Assembly: GCA_027618475.1 (NCBI GenBank)
Contig: JAQCEJ010000053.1
Coordinates: forward strand, 1 to 35,566
From: Planctomycetota bacterium
GTDB lineage: Bacteria; Planctomycetota; Planctomycetia; Planctomycetales; Planctomycetaceae
Direction of reading: 5' to 3'
DNA length: 35,566 nucleotides
Below, in pieces: positions 1-7,536 of this stretch. Both the position numbers and the translations under genes were made by a program. Position 1 is the first letter of the stretch; each line of letters starts with the position of its first letter. The notes beneath the pieces were generated by a model. The model saw only the letters and a list, made by a program, of their open reading frames with translations. It was not told the DNA's origin and made no database searches.

Positions 1-72
1 GGGATTCGTGGGACTTCGAACATCCGCACATTCTCCCAAAGACAGCCCCGGCTTCCTATATCTTCACTGGTT

Positions 73-315
73 TTACCAGTGGCCTTTGATTTTCTTGCCA
101 TTCAAACCAAGAACTCGTGCGGTATGCCGTGCATGCATGGCAGTCCTGGGAACTGCTCTTTCGGCGGTTCGAGCCGAGGACCACCGCCATTCGATAGCCC
201 GACGGCACAGTCCCCGTCTCACCTGGGGTAAGTGCGTGCTTGACGAGCTTTCGATGAACCACTTCGATCCCCTTGTGATGCTCTTGGCATGTCTCTCGTG
301 AAAGCAGAAGGTCAA
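73..315 (-). pseudogene. Remnant of a REP-associated (RAYT-like, Y1) transposase C-terminus
   Basis: An open frame of 80 codons carries the stretch VRRGLCRRAIEW followed by RWSSAR at about 166-225. This resembles the block 'NPVRRGL...W.WSSAR' near the C-terminus of REP-associated tyrosine transposases. The HUH and catalytic Tyr regions are not visible, and the residues on either side do not look like the family, so this can only be a decayed fragment. It lies next to another relic (455-544) in a stretch without intact genes. The call rests on one short motif and could be coincidence. Confidence 0.35.
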
Positions 316-454
316 AGGGAGAGTGGTAAAACCCGTGGCACCCTAAAAAACTTTGAGCATGTTGTGCGGTTGCGTGGAATCGACGACGTTTCGCAACTCG
401 AAAAGGGGTGGACCAGTCGCATCGGACCTCTTCTCGTTCTTGGTCGGTGAGGTT

Positions 455-544
455 GAGTTGAGAGTTGGCCCGCTCCGCCGCGGCGGAGGTTTGCCAGCGG
501 GGGATGAAGTCGGCGAGAGTTGCGGGGAGGTCGGTGGTGTTCAT
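455..544 (-). pseudogene. 5' fragment of an MmeI-like (type IIL) DNA methyltransferase gene
   Basis: Reading from an ATG at 544, about 30 codons give a peptide beginning MNTTDLPATLADFIPRWQ and continuing AAAERANSQL. This closely resembles the N-terminus of large class I DNA methyltransferases of the MmeI/type IIL group, typically 'F..RWQ.SGGAERANYQLFL.ELC'. The similarity stops abruptly at about 455, and the following codons look random. No methylase motif (NPPY) exists nearby. The fragment is therefore a truncated relic of a restriction-modification gene, with nothing left to function. The family call is from memory of the motif. Confidence 0.42.
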
Positions 545-882
545 TGTGACATGATAAACGGAGAGAGAGGGATGTGCCAGCGAATCTGTTGAGTTGCGAG
601 GCCACGGGGTGCCTCCGTTGAATGGTGGTTCCCCTGTTTTCCGGCCCAACGGGCCAGCACTTCATCCAGCCCGGTCCGCAGGGCCGGGGATAAGGGCTAC
701 CTGAGTGCCCCTACGTGATGACGGAGGGATCGGAAGGTATCTCCTCCCGCGTCGTCGTCCGAGGCGAGACAACCACTCATTGGAGAGAGATGTCCCTATC
801 AACAAGCGATTCACCATCACGTGTTGCGCAACGTCAGCAGGTCATAGGCAGAGAGAGAAACGATTCCGCAAAATTTTTTCCT

Positions 883-914
883 CCCCCAACCCCCAATCCC
901 TCACCCCCAACCCC
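883..914 (-). other. G-quadruplex-capable tract
   Basis: On the plus strand five C runs (C5, C5, C3, C5, C4) are separated by only 2-3 bases. The minus strand therefore reads G4-TT-G5-TGA-G3-ATT-G5-TT-G5, which fits the usual four-run quadruplex rule with short loops. A further C4 lies at 929-932. The tract may be a simple-sequence expansion in decayed DNA. No gene lies within 450 bp on its right or 300 bp on its left. Confidence 0.6.
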
Positions 915-1046
915 TCACCATTCACCTTCCCCAAACAAAATCTGGCGAAATTGAGTGGATTGGGGTGCTGAATATTCGGATCACCTGGGGAAGGAGCGGA
1001 TGACGTCTGTGGGAGGGGCTAGCGTGTTGATGAATGTGCAAAACCA

Positions 1047-1349
1047 GCGCAAAACGATGTAAAAGTCGCGCATTTTGGGCGCAAAACGGCTCTGAAAGGC
1101 GCGCGAAACGACGATTTGCGCGTGATTTGCGCATGCGTAAACAAGATTCAGAGGAGGAAGATTAGGGGGACAGGGAAAGAATGGACTCCCTATCCGATCC
1201 CCCTTGTTTCACCAGTTATCCAATAATCCCAAACGAAACATGGCGAATACGGGGGAAATGTGACATGGATGGCTCACAGCAGGGGATGTCGATGTCTCAG
1301 TCTGCGGAACAGGTTACGTAATATGAGGCCAACTAGTTTTGCGCAAAAC
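1047..1349. repeat. Cluster of GCGCAAAAC / GATTTGCGC words
   Basis: GCGCAAAAC occurs at 1047-1055, 1079-1087 and 1341-1349, the last as half of the perfect palindrome GTTTTGCGCAAAAC (1336-1349). Its near complement GATTTGCGC occurs twice, 11 bp apart (1113-1121, 1124-1132). Repeated spacing close to one helical turn is a common layout for protein-binding sites. No known consensus is matched. Confidence 0.4.
1165..1203. other. Two-step inverted repeat
   Basis: GGGGGA (1165-1170) pairs with TCCCCC (1198-1203), and inside it AGGGA (1172-1176) pairs with TCCCT (1187-1191), leaving a 10-base loop. It could form an interrupted hairpin in DNA or RNA. No U tract follows on either strand, so a standard terminator is not supported. 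Confidence 0.4.
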
Positions 1350-1370
1350 ATGCAATAGATAGCCGAACAA

Positions 1371-1388
1371 CCGTTTCACGTGAAACGG
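1371..1388. promoter_or_regulatory. parS-like ParB-binding site
   Basis: The 18-bp perfect palindrome CCGTTTCACGTGAAACGG contains GTTTCACGTGAAAC, the invariant core of the bacterial chromosomal parS consensus (TGTTTCACGTGAAACA). Only the outermost base pair of the 16-mer differs, and that position is known to be tolerant. ParB loads at such sites to segregate the replication-origin region, so parS copies usually cluster near oriC. It lies 20 bp beyond the stop of the DUF58 gene. I saw no second copy in the window. No parA/parB gene is present here. Confidence 0.75.
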
Positions 1389-1408
1389 GGGAAAACGATC
1401 CCTGAAGG

Positions 1409-2317
1409 TCACCGTTTCGCGGCGTGGCGTTGTCGGGCGGTCAGAAAGCTTGATAAGGCGACATCGAGTGTCGTATCGGTACGCAGCAGAGAGTAGTCCA
1501 TGTGCAGGTCGCGGGTGGTGCGCTGGACGTCGGTGAGAAAACTTTCGAACTCACGCCGATACGCTTTTTGCAGCGAACGGGGCTCGACGTAATGTTCGAT
1601 CGATTGCTCAAGTCCCTTGAAGAGCGTCGGATCTTCGAAGGGAAAATCTTGCTCGGCGGGATCGATGACCTGCATCAGGCTGACGTCGTGGCGACGATGT
1701 CGAAGATGCTTCAGTCCCATGTTGAGCGCATCGAGATCGTCGAACAAATCGCTGATGAGGATGACAACGCTGTTGTGTGTAAGTCGTTCTGCCAGTTGAT
1801 GCAGAATCGTGCCGAGCGAAGTTTCTCCCTGCGGAGCTGTGGTTTCGATGACCTTGATGACCTGTTGCAGGTGTGACGGTTGAGTCGACGGGCGGATCTG
1901 TTCGCGGATAGAATTGTCGAATGTGACGAGTCCGACGGCATCCTGCTGGTGCAGCACCAGATACGCAATCGTCGCGGCGACGCATTTGGCATATTCGAGT
2001 TTCGACATTGCTGCGCCGGGGGACTGGTAACTCATTGAATCGCTGGCATCGAGCAGGATGTAGCAGACGAAGTTGGTTTCTTCTTCGTATTGCTTGAGGT
2101 AATAGCGGTCGGTTTTGCCGAAGACTTTCCAGTCGACGTACCGCAGATCGTCGCCGGGAACGTATTCGCGATGTTCGGCGAACTCGACGGAAAACCCGCG
2201 ATAGGGACTGCGGTGCAAACCGGAGATGAAGCCTTCGACGATCAGCCGGGCTTTGAGTCCGAGGCCGGTGAGTTTGGCGAGCGATTCAGGATTTAAATAT
2301 CGGCGGGAATTTTCCAC
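1409..2317 (-). CDS. DUF58 domain protein (vWA-like, MoxR partner)
   Basis: A 302-residue protein with the full DUF58 signature: the block around residues 38-75 (SPYRGFSVEFAEHREYVPGD followed by DLRYVDWKVFGKTDRYYLK) and a vWA-type metal site D90-x-S92-x-S94. It is predicted to be cytoplasmic, with no membrane segment. Members of this family are encoded beside MoxR AAA+ ATPases and are thought to act as their partners in maturation or metal-insertion chaperoning; the exact client is unknown. The start at 2317 overlaps the end of the moxR-like gene by about 32 bp, so the two are surely co-transcribed. The BatA/BatB-type membrane vWA proteins that often follow are absent, because the gene ends at a parS-like site. 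Confidence 0.9.
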   Translation of the reverse strand: MENSRRYLNPESLAKLTGLGLKARLIVEGFISGLHRSPYRGFSVEFAEHREYVPGDDLRYVDWKVFGKTDRYYLKQYEEETNFVCYILLDASDSMSYQSPGAAMSKLEYAKCVAATIAYLVLHQQDAVGLVTFDNSIREQIRPSTQPSHLQQVIKVIETTAPQGETSLGTILHQLAERLTHNSVVILISDLFDDLDALNMGLKHLRHRRHDVSLMQVIDPAEQDFPFEDPTLFKGLEQSIEHYVEPRSLQKAYRREFESFLTDVQRTTRDLHMDYSLLRTDTTLDVALSSFLTARQRHAAKR

Positions 2318-3341
2318 CGGCGATGGCCTTTCCTGAATCGGCAGGAACGAGTTCGATCAGCCGACGGATGATTTCGTCGGTTGTGACTCCTTCGGCTTCG
2401 GCGCTGAAGTTCGTCATGATGCGATGCCGCAGCACAGGATAGGCCACAGCCTGAACATCTTCGATGGCGACCGAGGCGCGACCCTGCAGGACGGCACGGG
2501 CTTTGGCACCGAGAATGAGATACTGGCTCGCCCGCGGACCGGCCCCCCAATTGACGAAATCGCGAATAAATTCGGGAACCTCGCCCGCCTGCTTGCGTGT
2601 AAGTCGAGCGAGTTGCAAGGCGTAATGAATGATATGATCGGCGACGGGGACGTCGCGGACAAACTCGCGCAGTGCGAGAATTTCGTCCTCCGAAAGGACG
2701 GCGTCGATTTTAGGGACCGTTCCCGTCGTGGTGCGGCGAACGATCGCGAATTCTTCGTCTTCGCTGGGGTAGTCGACGAAAATTTCGAACATAAAACGGT
2801 CGAGCTGCGCTTCGGGAAGGGGATACGTTCCTTCCTGTTCGATCGGGTTTTGTGTCGCGAGGACGAAGAACGGATCGGGAAGCTTGTGTCGCTTTCCGCT
2901 CGCCGTGACCTGGTGTTCCTGCATCGCTTCGAGGAGCGCTGCTTGCGTCTTGGGGGGTGTGCGATTGATTTCATCGGCGAGGACGACATGGGCGAAGACC
3001 GGTCCCGGCAGGAATTTGAACTCGCGCGACCCGGTGGTTCTATCTTCTTGAATCACATCGGTTCCGGTGATATCGGCCGGGAGCAGATCGGGAGTAAACT
3101 GCACACGGCTGAACGTGAGATTGAGCGTTTCGGCGAGCGTGCGGACCATCAGCGTTTTGGCCAACCCCGGCACGCCGACGAGCAGGCAATGTCCCCCTGA
3201 GAGGAGTGCCATCAGCATCTGTTCGATGACGTTGTTCTGACCGACGATGACATGACTCAGCTGATCGGTGATCTTCGAGACCGCATTGACGAGTCGGTCG
3301 ACATCGATACTGTCGTTAGGTTCTTCGGACGCGTTGATCAT
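2286..3341 (-). CDS. MoxR family AAA+ ATPase
   Basis: A 351-residue AAA+ protein of the MoxR group. Walker A is GVPGLAKT (56-63), Walker B is LADEINR (121-127), and the sensor-1 block ATQNPIEQEGTYPLPEAQLD (162-181) is typical of the family. The lid domain follows (about 270-351). MoxR ATPases use ATP hydrolysis to remodel or activate partner proteins together with vWA/DUF58 proteins, and here the DUF58 gene follows with an overlap of about 32 bp. The ATG at 3341 has no obvious Shine-Dalgarno sequence, but length and N-terminus match relatives. Client protein not inferable. Confidence 0.93.
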   Translation of the reverse strand: MINASEEPNDSIDVDRLVNAVSKITDQLSHVIVGQNNVIEQMLMALLSGGHCLLVGVPGLAKTLMVRTLAETLNLTFSRVQFTPDLLPADITGTDVIQEDRTTGSREFKFLPGPVFAHVVLADEINRTPPKTQAALLEAMQEHQVTASGKRHKLPDPFFVLATQNPIEQEGTYPLPEAQLDRFMFEIFVDYPSEDEEFAIVRRTTTGTVPKIDAVLSEDEILALREFVRDVPVADHIIHYALQLARLTRKQAGEVPEFIRDFVNWGAGPRASQYLILGAKARAVLQGRASVAIEDVQAVAYPVLRHRIMTNFSAEAEGVTTDEIIRRLIELVPADSGKAIAGGKFPPIFKS

Positions 3342-3799
3342 TCATAGTCCAGTGCATGGGTTTCCAAAAACCACGAGTCGATAATGGAAGACGGGTTCCT
3401 GTCTATCTTGCAGTTTATCGGGTCAGGGAGCAATCTCAAGGGGGAAGGTTTTTGCCGAGAAACGACGTCAGTCAGCGACAGGTAACCAGGAAATCGGCAG
3501 GAAAACGATTGATGGAAAAGAACATGGGAGGTCGGTCAATTTGCCTCATCCGACGATTTTTCGTCGACGGAAATGGAATTATGTGCATTGGGTTGTTGCG
3601 GCATGACGATGGGTTATTACATAAGCGGTGATTCATAAGACTCTAGCCAGCCGGTTTACCGTGTGGTATGCTAGCAAGGTGACGAATCGTCAGGAATCGG
3701 CGGTCGTCCTTGAGCGGGATGGAATTCAACCGTAAATGATGGTCGGTTGGCAGACCCGCAGAGAAGTTGGCAGACCCGCAGAGAAAGGGGGCATATTCG
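3342..3799. other. Divergent intergenic region
   Basis: 458 bp between the divergent moxR-like and DUF1501 genes, presumably holding both promoters. Visible structure: a small perfect hairpin CGACGA-TTTT-TCGTCG at 3551-3566 and a 20-bp tandem duplication just before the DUF1501 gene. I see no convincing coding frame or recognisable promoter consensus. Confidence 0.5.
3746..3785. repeat. Perfect 20-bp tandem duplication
   Basis: The unit GTTGGCAGACCCGCAGAGAA occurs at 3746-3765 and again directly at 3766-3785. The second copy ends at the AAGGGGG ribosome-binding sequence of the DUF1501 gene. This looks like a recent slippage or duplication event in the 5' leader. It also creates an in-frame upstream ATG at 3767 that would add 11 residues. 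Confidence 0.9.
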
Positions 3800-5219
3800 A
3801 TGATTACCATGCTGGGAAGTCCGCGTCGTTGTTGCGACGGTATCACCCGCCGCGAGAGTTTGCAGGCTGGAGCGATCGCGGCACTGGGAGGGCTGAGTCT
3901 CCCGAAGTTTCTCGCAGCCGAGGAACAAGGGCTGGTTACTCCGGGGCCGGCGAAGAATGTCATTATGCTCTTCCTCCTCGGAGGGGCCGCCACTCAGGAC
4001 ATGTACGATCTCAAGCCTGAAGGTCCGACGGAGACACGCGGTGAGTTCAAACCGATTGCGACCAAAGTCCCTGGCATAGACGTCTGCGAGCATTTGCCGA
4101 TGACCGCCCAGTGGATGGACAAGATTGCTCTGGTACGATCGCTCAATCACAAGGCGGGATGTCACAATTGTCTTCCATGTTATACCGGTTGGGAGTTGCC
4201 TCCGACGAATCAGCATCCGACCGAAAATGATGCTCCGAGCATGGGATCGGTCCTGAGTTATATGGACGGCGGTCGAGCTGATTTTCCTCCGTACGTTTTC
4301 ATGCCGAACTGGCTCGGCTGGGGACAGGCCTTTCGCCGGATTTCTCGGAACCCGTTATGATGCGCTGACGACCGAGTGCGAACCGTACATGATGGAGAAT
4401 CCCCCCTATCCGCCGTTGCCCGGTACGCCGCATGTTCCTCTCGGTGCCCCAACGTTGCCCTATAGCAGCTTACAGGAGGGGGTCACCGTAGATCGCTTGA
4501 ATTCCCGTAAGTCGTTGTTGACGCAAATCGACGAACAGCGGGCAAGTCTTGAAACCGGCGCGGCGATTCAATCATTCGATCGGAATCAGCAGCAGGCATT
4601 CAACATTCTTACCTCGTCGAAACTAAGAGAAGCCTTCGACTTGAGTCTTGAAGACCCCAAAATGGTAGAACGTTACGGCGACACCTTATTCGGCAATAGT
4701 TGTCTCATCGCCCGACGACTGCTCGAACAGGGGTCGCGGTTTGTGAATGTGACTTGGGATCTGTATTGGGATCGCATCAAGATCGATTACGATGCCTGGG
4801 ACACGCATCGATCGAATTTTGATATCCTCAAGAAAAATAAACTCCCCGGCTTCGACAAAATCTTCACGGCACTGCTCGAGGATTTGACCGTGCGTGGTAT
4901 GATCGATGAAACGTTGATTCTCGTCATCAGCGAAATGGGACGCACGCCGCGCGTCAACGGTAACGCCGGTCGCGACCACTGGACGTTCAACTATGGTTGC
5001 ATGTTCGCCGGTGCGGGAATTCGCGGCGGCACGGTGTACGGCGAATCCGACTCACAGGCGGCGTATCCGAAGAACAATCCGGTATCGAATGCCGACGTGG
5101 TCGCCACGGTTTATCAGGCATTGGGGATATCGCCGGAGTACCGTGTTCCCGACCGGACAAACCGCCCGATTGAAGTTTCGCACGGCGGCCATCCGATTCT
5201 GGAAATCATGGAATCGTAA
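3800..5219 (+). pseudogene. DUF1501 family Tat-exported protein, frameshifted
   Basis: Planctomycete DUF1501 protein (alkaline-phosphatase/sulfatase-like fold, function unknown) of about 475 residues, split between two frames. Part one (3800-4360) starts with a twin-arginine signal (TRRESLQAG, then a hydrophobic stretch to LAA) and runs through the family block around GWGQAFRR. Part two, in another frame, resumes as GFLGTRYDALTTECEPY and continues to 5219, including the block EMGRTPRVNGNAGRDHW. The shift lies at about 4337, where one extra or two missing bases would explain it. The ATG at 3800 follows AAGGGGG at good spacing; the ATG at 3767 is less likely. It could be a true pseudogene or a sequencing/assembly error. 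Neither half shows other decay, so the break is recent or artefactual. Confidence 0.85.
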
Positions 5220-5302
5220 GCGGAATTTGCCGCGCTCGGTTGTGGGAAGCCCCGTATCTTGTGACGTACGGGGTCGCGACCGACAAGAAAGCAAATGCCA
5301 CG

Positions 5303-5965
5303 ATGGAACGAGACATCGACGAGAGCCGTCAGCGGATGATTGATCAGCAGCTAAAGCTGCGAGGAATCACGAATTATCGTGTTCTCGACGCCATGGACCG
5401 GGTGCCGCGCGAAGAGTTCGTACCTCTTGAACATCGCGACAAGGCCTACGACGACTGCGCATTACCAATTGCTGAGCGGCAGACGATTTCTCAGCCCTAT
5501 ACCGTTGCCTTTATGTGTCAGGCATTGCACTTGAAAGGAACCGAACGCGTGCTCGAGATCGGCACCGGTTCGGGATATGGTGCGGCGGTGTTGTCGCTGC
5601 TGGCGAAAGACGTTTACACGATCGAGCGAATTGCCGAATTGTCCACACATGCCGCAGAAACCCTAAAACGATTGGGGTATGACAATGTGATGTGTGGCTT
5701 GGGAGACGGTTCACACGGCTGGCCCGAACAGGCCCCTTTTGATGCGATTGTTGCGACCGCTTCGTCCCCTGTTCTTCCCGAGCCGTATAAAGAGCAACTC
5801 ACAGACGGTGGACGTATCGTCATTCCAATCGGAGCAACGCGAGAGCATCAGGCAATGATGCGGTTCACATTACACAACGGAGAATGGACAATCGAAGACC
5901 TTGGCTATTTTGTCTTCGTCCCGCTGATCGGTTCCTATGGTTGGAGCGGCGATCCACACACCTGA
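5303..5965 (+). CDS. pcm: Protein-L-isoaspartate O-methyltransferase
   Basis: A 220-residue SAM-dependent enzyme that methylates isoaspartyl residues in damaged proteins, starting their repair. The fold signatures are in order: substrate-side block ending in ERQTISQPYTVAFM, SAM motif I VLEIGTGSGYG (about 83-93), an acidic residue after beta-2 (YTIERI), FDAIVATAS, and GGRIVIPIG. The length equals typical Pcm. I chose the ATG at 5303 (MERDIDESRQRM) because the family starts there; an upstream in-frame start at 5240 would add 21 residues that look non-coding. It lies 83 bp after the broken DUF1501 gene on the same strand and may share its transcript. Its end faces the MmgE/PrpD gene. Confidence 0.93.
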   Translation: MERDIDESRQRMIDQQLKLRGITNYRVLDAMDRVPREEFVPLEHRDKAYDDCALPIAERQTISQPYTVAFMCQALHLKGTERVLEIGTGSGYGAAVLSLLAKDVYTIERIAELSTHAAETLKRLGYDNVMCGLGDGSHGWPEQAPFDAIVATASSPVLPEPYKEQLTDGGRIVIPIGATREHQAMMRFTLHNGEWTIEDLGYFVFVPLIGSYGWSGDPHT

Positions 5966-6015
5966 TCAACGAAAGGGGCACTTTAATTCGGCCTTGGCTG
6001 AATCCTCCGACCTCA

Positions 6016-7413
6016 TCATGCCGGTTCAGAGGGGAAAAGCGAGATCAATGGTGAGACGTTCGTCAGTGAATCGATGTGCCAACACGTTTCGAGGAATTGA
6101 TTCTGTGCTGCTTCACTCATGATACCATTCGCCATTCGCTGGAATTTTGCGGTCACTTCAGCATCGGTCATCGGGTTTTGATCGTGACCACGCGGGAATT
6201 CGTTTTCCGCCGTGATTGTCTCACCGCTTGTGAGCTTTGCTACCAATCGATTTGGAATGCCGCGCGGATAACGGGCCGTCAATTCATCGTCGCGATGGAT
6301 TTTGATTTTTTCGAGAAGCTTGAGAACACGCTGGTCGCTCAACCGCTCGTCGCTGAACGAGGCCAACGTCACATCGCCGTCGAGCAGCGCGACGGCTGTA
6401 CAATACGGCAGACTATGATCCGCCGTTTCACGGGTTTTTGGCCGCCATTTTTCTGGATCTTTACCGATGATATCCACAGCCGCATCGAACGAAAAAATAT
6501 CAAACGACGCGATCAGATCTTCCAAGGGCGTTGTTGGATGTTGCTTGAGTATCTGTTGTCGCATTTCTAGAGCGGCATGAATCGCACTTTGTGAGTGATA
6601 CTCTGCCGGCCAGAATTTGATGGAAGTCCTGTTGATCATGAAATCGCCGGGCGACTGTTGATCGAGAAAGGGCAATTCGAATTGGCCGCTCACCTGCTTG
6701 AAAAAACCAAGTTCTCCTTCAAAAAGTGGAGACGGCCCCGTAAGCCCTTCATTGGCAAGCAGCGCGGAGACAACACCATTGCGTGAAGCGTTGGCGAAGG
6801 CACAACCTTTCCATTCCGAAAGTTCGCCCGAGCGGGTCTGACGAATTGCGACGTGGGGTGTACCGGCGATATTCACCGTCTGCGTTAATTTTTCGACGTC
6901 CATTCCCAATAGTTTTCCGGCGGCCAGCGATGTTGAAAAAGCACCGTATGTGACGTGATCCCATCCTCGGGAACGGATGCTGGCGGCATCGCACATGCGG
7001 CATTGGATTTCGTACGCCAGGACGAGGGCTGTCATCACATCCTTTCCCGAGCTCCCAGTAACTTCCGCAACGGCCAACACAGCTGCGAGATTATCGCTCG
7101 GATGCGCTGGCTCAAGCGAAAGGTATGTGTCGTTATAATCCAGATAACGGAATAATATTCCGTTGACGAATGCCGCCCACTCGGGGCTCGTTTTGCGTTT
7201 GTTGCCGAGGTATGTCGCTCCTGGATCAGCCGATACACGGGCAGCGACCTTGCGCGCAATATGTACAACGGGGCTTGAATGCGCCCCCAGAGCACAGGAA
7301 AACGAGTCGATCACTCGACGACGTACTTCCTTTCGGGTCTGTTCGTCGAGATGGTCGTAAGTTAGTCGATGTGTGAATTCTGCTAATCGGCGAGAGAGTG
7401 AAGCGTGGGACAT
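6016..7413 (-). CDS. MmgE/PrpD family protein
   Basis: A 465-residue cytoplasmic protein of the MmgE/PrpD family. These are all-helical lyases/isomerases that include 2-methylcitrate dehydratase, cis-aconitate decarboxylase and iminodisuccinate-type enzymes. Family marks seen: the N-terminal block RRRVIDSFSCALGAHSSPV, the internal block around EWAAFVNGILFRYLDYNDTY (the NG..R..D.ND element), GMDVEKLTQTVNIAG, and KFWPAEYHSQSAIHAAL. The substrate cannot be read from sequence. It is the last gene of a minus-strand trio with amidase-type genes (7537-9084 and 9320-10213), 123 bp downstream of its neighbour, so a role in the same degradative route is plausible. No methylcitrate-cycle genes are nearby, which argues against a classical prpD role. 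Confidence 0.9.
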   Translation of the reverse strand: MSHASLSRRLAEFTHRLTYDHLDEQTRKEVRRRVIDSFSCALGAHSSPVVHIARKVAARVSADPGATYLGNKRKTSPEWAAFVNGILFRYLDYNDTYLSLEPAHPSDNLAAVLAVAEVTGSSGKDVMTALVLAYEIQCRMCDAASIRSRGWDHVTYGAFSTSLAAGKLLGMDVEKLTQTVNIAGTPHVAIRQTRSGELSEWKGCAFANASRNGVVSALLANEGLTGPSPLFEGELGFFKQVSGQFELPFLDQQSPGDFMINRTSIKFWPAEYHSQSAIHAALEMRQQILKQHPTTPLEDLIASFDIFSFDAAVDIIGKDPEKWRPKTRETADHSLPYCTAVALLDGDVTLASFSDERLSDQRVLKLLEKIKIHRDDELTARYPRGIPNRLVAKLTSGETITAENEFPRGHDQNPMTDAEVTAKFQRMANGIMSEAAQNQFLETCWHIDSLTNVSPLISLFPSEPA

Positions 7414-7536
7414 GATTTTACTCTATGACAGATTATGTTCGTTACAACTGGTTTATCTCTCAAGATTGAGGATTCACCAGGTTATGATATTATTTGATTC
7501 GCCCTCTATCGGCATCCTCGTGTCACACAGGTCGTG

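Larger units (their letters stand above)
655..1408. other. Long non-coding stretch with repeats and palindromes
   Basis: No reading frame here looks like protein. What it holds: a small GC hairpin near 668-690 (CCCGG/CCGGG), a C-rich tract at 883-932, GCGCAAAAC words at 1047, 1079 and (inside a palindrome) 1341, a GATTTGCGC direct repeat at 1113-1121 and 1124-1132, a two-step hairpin at 1165-1203, the 14-bp palindrome GTTTTGCGCAAAAC at 1336-1349 and the parS-like palindrome at 1371-1388. The density of such elements is much higher than in the other gaps of this window. Confidence 0.6.

Noticed and set aside
8-301. 97-codon plus-strand frame at the left edge
   Set aside because: Antisense to the RAYT-like remnant, no motif, residue use not protein-like.
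705-971. 88-codon frame over the C-rich region
   Set aside because: Translation is Pro/Arg low-complexity created by the C-rich tract; no ribosome-binding site.
1208-1235. DnaA box / oriC near the parS-like site
   Set aside because: Only one imperfect TTATCCA-type match; no box cluster, no AT-rich unwinding element, no dnaA or dnaN gene.
3356-3631. 91-codon plus-strand frame upstream of the DUF1501 gene
   Set aside because: No motif, no ribosome-binding site; the composition is that of intergenic DNA.
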